Assembly: GCA_965153355.1 (NCBI GenBank) | Contig: OZ231126.1 | Location: 14,322,001-14,386,000, forward strand | Length of the DNA: 64,000 bases | Source: Flaccisagitta enflata | Lineage: Eukaryota > Chaetognatha > Sagittoidea > Aphragmophora | Direction: 5' to 3' | Shown here: piece after piece, positions 54,413 to 64,000 of the stretch | Layout of the letters: each line of letters begins with the position of its first letter | Position numbering within the stretch: the first letter of the stretch is position 1 | Position numbers and translations under genes: made by a program | The notes under the pieces: generated by a model | Seen by the model: the letters and a program-made list of their open reading frames with translations, nothing else | The model's database searches: none | What the model was told of the DNA's origin: nothing

Positions 54413-54722
54413 ACAGAATAAAGGTCTTTTTGGGTTTTTAACGTTTCGCAATTAATGTCAATGAGCGCGGCGCGCGCGATCGCTTTCGAAAGACGTAGAC
54501 GCAAATAACGATGTTCGTAATTTCGTAGGACTTTAAACTACTGTAAGGGGCCTAAAATTTACAGAGCACATGTCTGATGAGCCGACCAAAGCAAGTTACG
54601 CGTTTGAGGCCTATATTCTTTCAAAACAAACTGAACTGGGTTGAAAATCAGGGGCGAATAAAGATCTCCGAAATTTTCTAGTTTTTCTTTACTGTAATTT
54701 TGATGTGCTGTTTTGATAAAAA

Positions 54723-54915
54723 ACAAGGCCGGATACACGGCTACCGAAGTCGCGTGCGGGTGGGCAGGGGCCATATTTGAGGTTACCAGACCATTTGGGC
54801 AAGAGCAGTGAGGTCAAAGAAATAAAATCATTAAAAAAAGTAAAGTGTGACCAACCGACTGACCAACCGACCGACGGACAAAGCGGGTTGTAGAGTCGCG
54901 TGCACGCGACTAAAA
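54723..54915 (+). mobile_element. Family A copy, A1, complete
   Basis: Very similar to 8797-8991 throughout, including CATATTTGAGGT-ACCAGACC and the perfect 3' palindrome GTCGCGTGCACGCGAC with CTAAAA. Confidence 0.85.
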
Positions 54916-55459
54916 AAAACAAAAAAAAACAGACAAATGAATTCAGGATTATTAAAAATTATCTCAAACCATGAATTTCATAAAAAAAGAAATGTGATAG
55001 AAGACAATTTCTTTTTAGAGTGATGTACACGCTTTTCTTTTTATAAGAACTCTGTTTATACGAACTTCAGCCTCAAATTTAACAAAAATTAGATTTAAAG
55101 ATAAGAGTATAATTTCAATAAAAGTATAATTTTTCAAAAAACTAGTAATATTAGATCAAAAACCCCAAATGATTGATATTTTGATAATGATTTTTAAAAT
55201 AATGAATCATTTAAATGTTTTTTACAATTGCATAAAAAAACCATTATTATAATATAGATGTACAATTATAAAGACATTATATAATTGAAAAATAAGAACA
55301 TAATAAGTACGCTTGAGCCTAAAAACAGGGCTAAAAATAGGAATGCTGAGGCTCACTTAAAAAATCAATGTTCTTTTAAAATGAAAAGCGTGTAAAGCAA
55401 ATAGAGTGCAAAAATGACAAATGACTTAAAATGACGCAAAACGACAAAAAAAAGCTAAG

Positions 55460-55537
55460 CGTTACGGACAGACCGACGGACAGACCGACCGACAGACGGA
55501 CAGAGCGGGTCATAGAGTTGCATGGACGCGACTAAAA
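55460..55537 (+). mobile_element. Family A 3' fragment
   Basis: A GACAGACCGACGGAC core and AGAGTTGCATGGACGCGACTAAAA. Confidence 0.65.
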
Positions 55538-55599
55538 GGGAAAACAAGCCCAACAGGCCAACAGTCGCGTGCTAAGTTACACAAAACTACACAACGTCA

Positions 55600-56818
55600 T
55601 ACTACACACAACTACATAACTTCATACTACATACTTAACATACTACATACTTACTACATACTTACATACTACATACTTACATACTTACATACTTACATAC
55701 TTACATACTTACATACTTACATACTTACCTAATTACATACTTACATATTTACATACTTGCATACATACATACTTACATATTCACTACATACTTACATACA
55801 TACTACATACTTACATACTTACATACTTCCATACATACATACATACATACATACATACATACATACATACATACATACATACATACATACATACATACAT
55901 ACTTACTTACATACTTACATACTTACATATTTACATACATACTTACATACTTACATACTTACATACCTACATACTTACTTACATACTTACATACTTACAT
56001 ACTTACCTACATACTCGCATACTTACATACTTACTTACATACTTACATACATACTTACTTACATACTTACATACTTACCTACATACTCACATACTTACAT
56101 ACTTACATACTTACATACTTACATATTTACATACTTACATACTTACCTACATACTCACATACTTACATACTTACATACATACTTACATACATACTTACAT
56201 ACTTACTTACATACTTACATACTTACATACTTACTTACATACTTACATACTTACCTACATACTCACATACTTACATACTTACGTACTTACATACTTACTT
56301 ACATACTTACATACTTACATACTTACATACTTACATACTTACATACTTACCTACATACTCACATACTTACATACTTAAGTACTTACATACATACTTACAT
56401 ACTTACTTACTTACATACTTACATACTTACATACTCACATACCTACATACTTACATATATACTTACATACTTACATACTTACATACTTACATACTTACAT
56501 ACTTACTTACATACTTACTTACTTACTTACATACTTACATACTTACATACTTACATACTTACATACTTACATACTTACCTACATACTCACATACTTACAT
56601 ACTTACATACATACTTACTTACATACTTACATACTTACATACTTGCTTACATACTTACATACTTACCTACATACTCACATACTTACATACTTACATACTT
56701 ACATACGTACTTACATACTTACTGACATACTTACATACTTACATACTTACATACTTACATACTTACCTACATACTCACATACTTACATACTTACGTACTT
56801 ACATACTAGCATACATAC
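55600..56818. repeat. 1.2-kb array of ACATACTT/ACAT units
   Basis: The tract is built from ACATACTT octamers mixed with ACATAC tetranucleotide steps and occasional CCTACATACTCACATACTTA variants, some of which recur as about 50-80-bp higher-order units. A 322-aa His/Tyr/Leu/Thr-repeat ORF spans it on the plus strand but is a repeat artefact. Just upstream (55544-55575) is AACAGGCCAACAGTCGCGTG, a Family A 5' end. Confidence 0.9.
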
Positions 56819-57134
56819 TAGGCATGTTCCAAGGGACAAAATGTCCTTCGGAAGGAGGGGAGGCGAAAGATTTTGTCCCTCCCCCGAATGGAGCCGAAAG
56901 ATCCGAATGTTTTGCTTTATCAATAATACTACTTAATTTCAGGTTGGAGATAGCGGGCGCACGCCAGAGGAGAGAGCCAAAACAATTATAGATCACTCCC
57001 AGAAAGTTTAGTTATTTATGAAAGGAAACAGAACAAATAACTAAGGTCTTACAACTGATACTCATTTTTTTTTTAAATTTTTTTCTGAGGCTGGGATGTC
57101 CTTAGATTTTTGCAAATTTTGACTGAAATGAGAT

Positions 57135-57138
<4 letters not shown>

Positions 57139-57205
<67 letters not shown>
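57139..57205. repeat. (CT)n microsatellite
   Basis: About 66 bp of CT. Confidence 0.9.
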
Positions 57206-57207
<2 letters not shown>

Positions 57208-57329
57208 ATGATGTCACAACAAACGTTGCCAGACTTGTAATTAACCCGGGCAGACGTGATTATGATCCTTTTTGATCGAATCAGAGTCCCTCTGATCGTT
57301 CGACTGACCAATGCAGCGAGGAGGCCTAC

Positions 57330-57372
57330 GATCCTAAGACTCCTAGGTTTTGGACCTAGGAGTCTTAGGATC
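57330..57372. repeat. Perfect 18-bp hairpin
   Basis: GATCCTAAGACTCCTAGG, loop TTTTGGA, CCTAGGAGTCTTAGGATC. Not associated with a recognised gene or element end. Confidence 0.85.
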
Positions 57373-57411
57373 CTAGGTTTACTAGGCGCACTTAACAAGT
57401 GAAAACTGTCT

Positions 57412-57631
57412 TTTTAGTCGCGTGCACGTGACTCTACAACCCCCTCTGTCCGTCTGTCTGTTGGTCGGTCTGTCGGTAACCCTTAGCTTTTTTTCGACAT
57501 TTTAAGTCATTTTGAGTTATTTAAAGTTAATTTAAGTCAATTTACATTTGGTCTCTTAGTCTTTTAGTCTTTTAGTCTTATGGTGTAATGGTCTTAACAA
57601 CCGCACGCGACTGTAAGGTGTTGGCCTTGTT
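57412..57631 (-). mobile_element. Family A copy with AAGTCATTTT-like core
   Basis: TTTTTAGTCGCGTGCACGTGAC, a GTCGGTCTGTCGG tract, AAGTCATTTTGAGTTATTTA repeats, then CCGCACGCGACTGTAAGGTG and TTGGCCTTGTT. Confidence 0.8.
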
Positions 57632-57870
57632 CATTACCACCCAAAAGGCGCTGCTCCGATTTTGACCTTTTTTTTCTTGTGGCTCGGTCTTTTGGGTTGT
57701 TTTAATGATACATTGAATAATCTCCCCCGCCACTCGCATATTAGTGCCTTTATAACATTATTTCTTACGAACGTAGGTTTCCTAGGAAAATGAGTGTCAA
57801 GAGAATAACACTGGATATCTTTGACACTAGTTTTCCTAGAGGAAACCCAGGATCGTAAGTCATTTAAGAA

Positions 57871-58053
57871 AAAGGCCAGATACACGGCTACCCTAGTCAC
57901 GTGTGGGTGGGCAGGGGCCATATTAAAGGTCAGTAGACCATTTGGGCAGGAGCAGTGAGGTCAAAAAATAAAAATCATGAAAAAAGGTGTGATGAACAGA
58001 CAGAGAGACGGGCGGAAAAAGCTGGGTGTAGTCGCATAGCACGGGACTAAAAA
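57871..58053 (+). mobile_element. Family A copy, diverged A1
   Basis: AAAGGCCAGATACACGGCTA ... GGTGGGCAGGGGCCATATTA ... TAGTCGCATAGCACGGGACT and AAAA. A still more degraded copy may follow at 58055-58300. Confidence 0.7.
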
Positions 58054-58665
58054 CTAGGCCGAAGACACAGCACCCTTGTCACGGACAGGCGGCACGGGCA
58101 AAAAATTCAAAACTACTCAGAGTAAAGAGTTAATAACGATTGACAGACTGACACATTAGTGTGTGGAGTCGACTAAAGAGGCATGGCAGTGATGCAAAAA
58201 CCATCAGTGAGTGACCAAAAAAGCGAAGTGTGACAAATACGGGCGGACGATTAGCTGACTGTCATACTGAAAAACAGATAGAGCAGGTTGTAGAGATGCG
58301 TGCATATCACCAAGGCCCTTCGTAAGGGCGTGTTTTTTGTGACAACAGCAAACGTGATCCTCCCCGTTGATCGCGATTACAGCATGAACACATATTCATG
58401 AATTTCAACTGTCCCGGGAGTAAGCAGCTTCGAAAAGGGTTATAGAAGAGACGGTCGAATTCGACCGATACAATTTTTTTTTGTCCATCCGGTGGAGGAA
58501 ACGGCGATGCCTTTTTATTGACTGTTTGAAACAAAAAGCCGATCGGATATGCGACAATGAGCGGCAATAATTGTGCACAATGGTGACGATCGATTCCACG
58601 ATCTTTTTTCTCTTCCTTTTCCTCTTCCGCATCAACTGCCGCTCTCTCCCTTACCATTTCGTCCT

Positions 58666-58669
<4 letters not shown>

Positions 58670-58746
<77 letters not shown>
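58670..58746. repeat. (CT)n microsatellite
   Basis: About 77 bp of CT. 58750-59250 is unique sequence with AGCGAGCGAAGCGAGTG-like repeats around 58850-58930 and a short CAA run near 59021. Confidence 0.9.
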
Positions 58747-58750
<4 letters not shown>

Positions 58751-59259
58751 ATTCCTCTCCTTGAAAGACTGACCATTTCGCCCCGACCCGAAAATCCTGC
58801 CCAAAAGCCCAAAAGTCGAAACATATAGAAGCTGCTTACCCGGGAGTGAGCAAAGTGAGTGAGCAAGCCCACGAACAAAGCAAGCGAGCGAAGCGAGTGT
58901 AGCGAAGCGGAACGTTGTGGAGCGAGTGTACAAACATAGTCAGCGACTGAATGGCCCTTTCGAAACACGATTGTGTGTGACTAGAAACGCGACCTAAATA
59001 TCGTTGTACAAAATCTAGTGTCAACAACAACAACAACAACAACGTTTAAATAACGTGCCGGAAATTGAAGAAATTTCATGTTAAGAAAATCAAATCAACA
59101 ATGATCAACAAATTTAATGAATACATGTGCCTATTTGTACAACTTTTTTCTATCACTGATTCACAAACAATTTCTGCGTTACTGCCTGTGTTAAAAAGTA
59201 TTAAACTGTTATTTCATCCTATTTCTTTTTGAAGTATAAAAATGTTGGATTTGTTAGAA

Positions 59260-59415
59260 ACAAGGCTGTATACATAGCAGCACAAGTCGCGGACGGGTTG
59301 GCAGGGGCGGAAAACCTGAAAACCGACTTTGTGTCAGATGGACATACGAACGGACGTACATAAAAAACAACAGACCTAAAAGCGGCTTATAGAATCACGT
59401 GTCTGTGAATAAAAA
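59260..59415 (+). mobile_element. Family A copy, diverged A2
   Basis: AACAAGGCTGTATACATAGC, AAGTCGCGGACGGGTTGGC, a degraded core and TAGAATCACGTGTCTGTGAA plus AAAA. Confidence 0.65.
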
Positions 59416-59845
59416 CCTGACTGAACAACTCCATGTGTTATCCACGTTACTTATATATTTGCCGTCTAAAATGCAAAATTCGTTTTTAGATGACAGACAG
59501 ACCCAGACAGACAGACAGACAGAGACAGGCAGACTTATGGACAGACATACATCCTCTTGTAGCGATGCAAATTCATACAGGAATGACCAAAGAAAATTCT
59601 GCAATGAATTTTTGTCGCGAATTTTGTGAAATTATTAATAAAATGTTCAATTTCACATTTGTAAAAGCCTAATTTTGATACATTTAAAGTAGAAGTCAGC
59701 ACGGCTCTTATTATTTAGCCAGTTGCCAAAACATTCGGGATAATTCGGAGGAATAATGAAATTATTTGTGGGAATCCGAAACAACAGACAAAATGTATTA
59801 TTTGTCCGAAATATTTCGGACTCCCAAATATTCCCTCCATGCCTA

Positions 59846-59910
59846 ATACATACTTACTTACATACTTACATACATACTTACCTACATACTCACATACTTA
59901 CATACTATCT
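59846..59910. repeat. Short ACATACTT array
   Basis: Same unit as the 55.6-56.8 kb array, followed by CATACTACAACCTCATACTA pieces also seen at its left border. Confidence 0.8.
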
Positions 59911-60272
59911 CTGAAAGTTACATACTACAACCTCATACTATGTAACTTCATACTACAACTTCATACTTCATAACGTCTGTCCCCAAAAAAGTTACATTCT
60001 GAACCAATAACGAGTGTCCAATAAAAAGTTGACAAAATACCCAAAATTCTCAAAAATACCCAATGATACCCCACATCAGATTTTTAGAACCGCTTGGTTT
60101 AAACTAGGAGAACTGCCACTTTTTCTGCGGTTTCTAGTGGTTCAGTCCATGCATAATCCATGGCAAAAAACAGCAAAATCATTCCAGTAGCTCATTTTTG
60201 TAAATTTCCATTTTTTTCTGGGTGGTTGGTACAGGTCATCAAATTTTCCCTTTTTTTGACCTCCTCCATTGT

Positions 60273-60660
60273 TTTGCTTGTAACTTTTGAACAAATTGAG
60301 CTAGAAATGCCAGATTGGGCCCATTTTAAAGATCTCTTCAAGATCTTTCCAACCGGCACCAATTTTTTGCAAATCCGTTGAAAAACAACCAAGTTAAAAG
60401 CTGTCAAACATGAGCAAGATTATGGAGATTTTGGACGATTTTCCAGATCATTATCTATTTCCTTCTACTTTCACAGTTTCACTTGTTTTGCTCATAACTT
60501 TTGAACGGATAAAGCTAGAAATGCCAGATTGGTCCCATTTTAAAGATCTTTTCAATATCTTTAAAACCGTCACCAATTTCATGTCAATCGCTTGAAAAAC
60601 AACCAATTTATGGGCTGTCAAACACAGACACTTTCATGGGAATTTTGGAGGATTTTCCTA
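60273..60660. repeat. Diverged tandem duplication, 214-bp period
   Basis: Units starting TTTTGCTTGTAACTTTTGAA (60273) and TTTTGCTCATAACTTTTGAA (60487) share AGCTAGAAATGCCAGATTGG, CATTTTAAAGATCT and TGAAAAACAACCAA. Confidence 0.75.
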
Positions 60661-60829
60661 TCTTCTTTTTTGTTTGTCCATCCAATCATCCCACTAATGA
60701 GGACTAATCTGAGGCTTGCGATGTTTAACTGGAAGACTGGTAGCACTGATTCAATGCCGGTGACAATTAATTTGAGGTTAAAGAGGGCAGGTTAAGATGA
60801 GGAAAAGCCTGGAAAGACTATGTAGGGAT

Positions 60830-63480
60830 GGATTTGAAAATTGAAAGGCCAGTTCGCTGTCTGAGAGAGCCAGTTTGAGGCCTGAAGAGAATTAGGGGGC
60901 AATTATACAGCCTGAGTGGGCTGCTTTGAGACCTGTGAGGGCTGGTAAGGCTGGCAAGGGCTGATTTGAGTCCTGCAAGGGCAGATTTGAGGTTTGGAAA
61001 GGCCCTAAAGGTGACAAAGTCTTGTAGAATACAGGGGTTTGAAGGCTTCTTACGGCTATATGTACGTCTGATGAGGAAGATTTGAGGCCAGAGTGAGCCT
61101 AATATAGGACCTGAATAGGCTAAATTGTGGGCTAGGAGGCTAATCTAAGGCCAAAAAGTTTCAAAAGCTTCAGATGGTTGGCAGTCCCTATTGCCCCAAA
61201 GCTGATGATTGAGTCATGAGATGGTGGAAAGGGAAGGGACTTCAAATGGACTGCAGATCTATATTTGGGTTCATAGAAGATGATAGGGTTGAGATGAAGG
61301 CTTTTGGGTAAGAATCCGAGCCAACAAAATTCATAATTGTGCAAAGCAAAGCAGGGCAATGGAATTACATATTGTCCATGGCCAACTGATAAAACCCCCA
61401 ATTTGTTCCAGTGAGTATAAATTCTGGCTTTTGGGCAGTAGCCAAAAGGATTTAAAATCATGTAGAATATTTGAGGCTTTTGTTTGTTGTTCCCTAAAAT
61501 TTTTTTTTTTTGGGGGGGGGGCAGCGGCAAAAAAGAAATCAGGCACTTTTGTTCAGTTGTTTGTTTGTTTGTTCGTTCATTTGTACATTTGTGCATGCAT
61601 TTGTTTGTATATGCGTCCCACCTTTCCCCCGCTATTTCTTTTCTGTCAATTTGCCATACTATTCGATAGGAATTCCATATTTTTTCATTTTTTTTTCAAT
61701 ATCCCTGTAAGGTGGTTGGTGGGTGGTCGGTTGGTTTTGATACACAATGATGGTGTTTTAGGTGGGTAAGGTGGTAGGGTGGGTGCTTGGATGGTTTTAG
61801 GTGGGTTAGGTGGTTGGTAGGGGGTTGGTTGATTTTGATCTTGGTTGTTGGTTCTTCAATGGGTATAGGGTAAAAAATGCCTGATTTGGGGTCTAAGAAG
61901 CCTGTTTTAGTGTCAGAGAGACTTTTTTGGGGTCAAGAAAGCCTTTTTTGGGGTCAAGAAAGCCTTTTTTAGTCACGGACTAGCGACTCTATAACAGGCT
62001 TTGTCCGTCCGACGGTTGGTTGGTCGGTTGGTTGGTCGGTTGGTCCGTGGTGATCGAGTCGAAAAGTGGGGAAACACTCATTTCCGCCCCTGCCCACCCG
62101 TCCGCGACTGGTATTGGCCGTGTATCCGGCCTTGTTGGAGTCTTTGAGCACTAATTAGTAATTTAAATCTATTCAACAATTCTATTCATAACTTACCAAT
62201 TGTACCATAATTGGCAAGAGAATAGTTTTAGCTTTCTTTTGATATATCACATAATAAGATTTAAGTAATAGATGCGTTACAATAAACTACTATTGATGAG
62301 GATATCTCTTGATCTCTCTGTCACATTTTTGGCCAACCACCTTCACTTTTCCCCCTGAAAATATAAGTTGTCTGAGATCTTCTTTTATTTTCTATACAAA
62401 TAACATGCAGTTTCTTTTGCTCATCGCGTCAAGGCGCGTGGTCGTAGAGATAAAATGAAAACAGATTCAAACTCGTCATGTTTTGGAGATTTTAAGTGTA
62501 GCTCGCCTTAACTCAATGCGGCCTGGTTAGACCACAACAACCTTTTATTTAAAGCTTCAACAACTAAGGAATTTATTGGACAATTTTTTTCAAAAAAGAA
62601 ATATCTTGTGATGATAATAGGTATAAATAACAAAAAAACCTTGGTCTAGAACATTTTCATGCCTTTGTCATGGCCTGGGCGTGCAAGGAGTCAAGGAACA
62701 TTTCCAACACAGTATTTTTCTTGCGAGCTCCATGAATCTTAACTAATGTTACGTTTCTACACTAATTGAAACGCACGCTCTCGGATTTGGGCAGAGAGGC
62801 ATGATGTGAGGCTTGGGGTAGGGAGATGGATGGATACTTTAGAAAAAACAATGTGGAATTATAGGTTAAAGAACCCCCCAGGATCACTGCCCAAAAGGGC
62901 CTAAAGGGTACAAATTATCAGAAAGAAACAAATTATCATATGGAAGAACACACAAAAGCCTCATTTATTCCATAAGACTTTATCCTCTTTAGATTCTAAT
63001 CAGTCGCCCAAGGGTGATCAGCAATAACCATTGCCTTGTTCTGCAAGATTGTGAATTTCAGTGGCTTTATATCTTATCCAAAAGCCCATTTGGAACCCTA
63101 CCCCTTCCACCATCTCATAACTCAATTGCTAATTTTGGGGCATTTTGTACTGCTGATTATCTGAAACTTTTGAAACTTCTTGACCTCAAATTAGCCTCTC
63201 AGGCTTGAACTTAGCCCACTCAAGCCCTAAATCAGGCCCAAACAGGCCTCAAATCCACCCCATTAGACCTCCCACCAGCTACCAGCCCTATAAAGCCTAA
63301 GGACACCTGTATTCTACAAGACTTTGTCACCTTTAAGGCCCTTCCAAACCTCAAATCTGCCCCTGCTGCGCTCAAATCTGCCCTTACCAGCCTTGTCAGT
63401 CTTCCCAGGTCTCATATCAGTTGACTCAGGCTGTAAATCTGCCCCCTCAGTCCTTCTAGGCCTCAAATTGGCCCTCTCCA
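60830..63480. mobile_element. Large imperfect inverted repeat, Family C-related
   Basis: The left arm (about 60840-61360) and right arm (about 63010-63480) are inverted relatives. Examples are GACAAAGTCTTGTAGAATAC (61014) against GTATTCTACAAGACTTTGTC (63309), TTTCAAAAGCTTCAGATGGT against ATTATCTGAAACTTTTGAAA, and GATTTGAGG-type units mirrored by CCTCAAATC-type units. The spacer holds a G-rich tract (61500-61521), GGTGGTTGG repeats (61710-61850) and a Family A copy. Confidence 0.6.
61967..62136 (-). mobile_element. Family A copy, A2, complete
   Basis: TTTTTAGTCACGGACTAGCG, GGTTGGTTGGTCGG core, CCCCTGCCCACCCGTCCGCG, ACTGG and GGCCGTGTATCCGGCC, TTGTT. Confidence 0.8.
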
Positions 63481-63582
63481 ACCACAAACTGGCCTATTAA
63501 TGTCCATCCATCCCCATCCATCCATCCCCACAGTCCTCAGAAGCCGCAGAACTCCTATACTATTCACACTGTTGTCTTTTTC

Positions 63583-64000
63583 AAGAGCCGATCTCCTGTA
63601 CAACACAGGAAGGAATTTCCAGACGTCTTTCCTCCATCCATATTTCCATCCATATTTCCATCCATCTGTCTCTCTGTCTGTCCATCTGTCAGTCCATCCG
63701 TCTTTATTTCCATCTGTGTCCATCCACCCTTCCCCCACCCCGGGTTGACCATCAAAGGCCGCATATTAGCCCTCCATGCTTCAAGTAAGCCCTCCAGGTT
63801 TTAAATAAGCCCTCGAGGCATCAAATCAGCCCCCCCATGCCTCAAATTTGCCCTCCAGACCTCATATCTGCTCTCAAACCCTAAATTCTGTGCCTTCAGT
63901 GGCCTAAATCAGTCATCTATGGCTAAAAATGTGTCCCCTCAGGATGTTTGGAAATTCATCCCTGTGTTCTACAGGACATCGACCTTTTTAAGCCGCTGCC
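63583..64000. mobile_element. Family C copy cut by the right window edge
   Basis: The left end reads GCCGATCTCCTGTACAACACAGG and GGAAATTCC-like sequence in inverse. Inner units are of the CCTCCAGGTTTTAAATAAGC type, and the right end is CCTGTGTTCTACAGGACATC and CCGCTGCC at the window end. It matches the copy at 16.9-17.36 kb in inverse orientation. Confidence 0.6.

Noticed and set aside
55757-56725. 322-aa His/Tyr/Leu/Thr-repeat ORF
   Set aside because: Direct translation of the ACATACTT array.
57330-57372. Rho-independent terminator
   Set aside because: The hairpin is strong, but the genome is eukaryotic and no gene ends there.

Overview
The window is nuclear DNA of an animal with a repeat-rich genome. 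Supporting signs are spliced genes with GT/AG introns, BEL/Pao-type and other LTR retrotransposons, hAT-like and mariner/pogo-like MITEs, a tRNA-derived SINE fragment, and very many long GA, CA/GT, GAA and AAC microsatellites. The species cannot be named from the sequence. The style fits a (possibly marine) invertebrate, but that is an inference. There are no bacterial-type operons, rRNA genes or CRISPR arrays.

Layout. 1-5.15 kb: the 5' part of a decayed BEL/Pao retrotransposon on the minus strand (BEL-A), cut by the left window edge, with an unusual leader built from a hairpin array and a 15-bp coding minisatellite. 6.74-8.37 kb: a complete short non-autonomous LTR element with identical 195-bp LTRs, a 19-nt tRNA-Leu primer site and a 4-bp target duplication. 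8.8-20.3 kb: dispersed repeats, a decayed inverted-repeat element, a 1.5-kb foldback structure, an hAT-like MITE with an 8-bp target duplication, and microsatellites. 20.34-33.37 kb: a palindromic MITE, then a complete and very young BEL/Pao element of 12,468 bp on the minus strand (BEL-B). Its two 790-bp LTRs differ at one base and it has a 5-bp target duplication. It carries a long coiled-coil Gag-like ORF, Gag capsid/zinc knuckles, protease, RT, RNase H and integrase, plus two extra ORFs of unknown function between pol and the 3' LTR.

33.4-45.3 kb is intergenic: microsatellites, homopurine tracts, MITEs, copies of a short repeat family (Family A) and foldback elements (Family C). 45.36-51.83 kb holds the best candidate host gene, on the minus strand, in five putative exons whose phases all agree. 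It predicts a protein with N-terminal Cys-rich modules, two C2H2-like fingers, an RGG-rich region and a long Ser/Thr-rich tail with an internal duplication. 51.9-64 kb is again repeats: a tRNA-derived SINE fragment, many Family A copies, a 1.2-kb ACATACTT-type array, and a large imperfect inverted repeat ending in a Family C copy cut by the right edge.

The most interesting items are: BEL-B with its 3' accessory ORFs and in-frame UGA between gag and pol; the tiny LTR element; Family A, whose terminal hairpins and subterminal inverted repeats co-vary between two subfamilies (Helentron-like by inference); the nesting of two hAT-like MITEs inside Family A; and the multi-exon zinc-finger/RGG gene.
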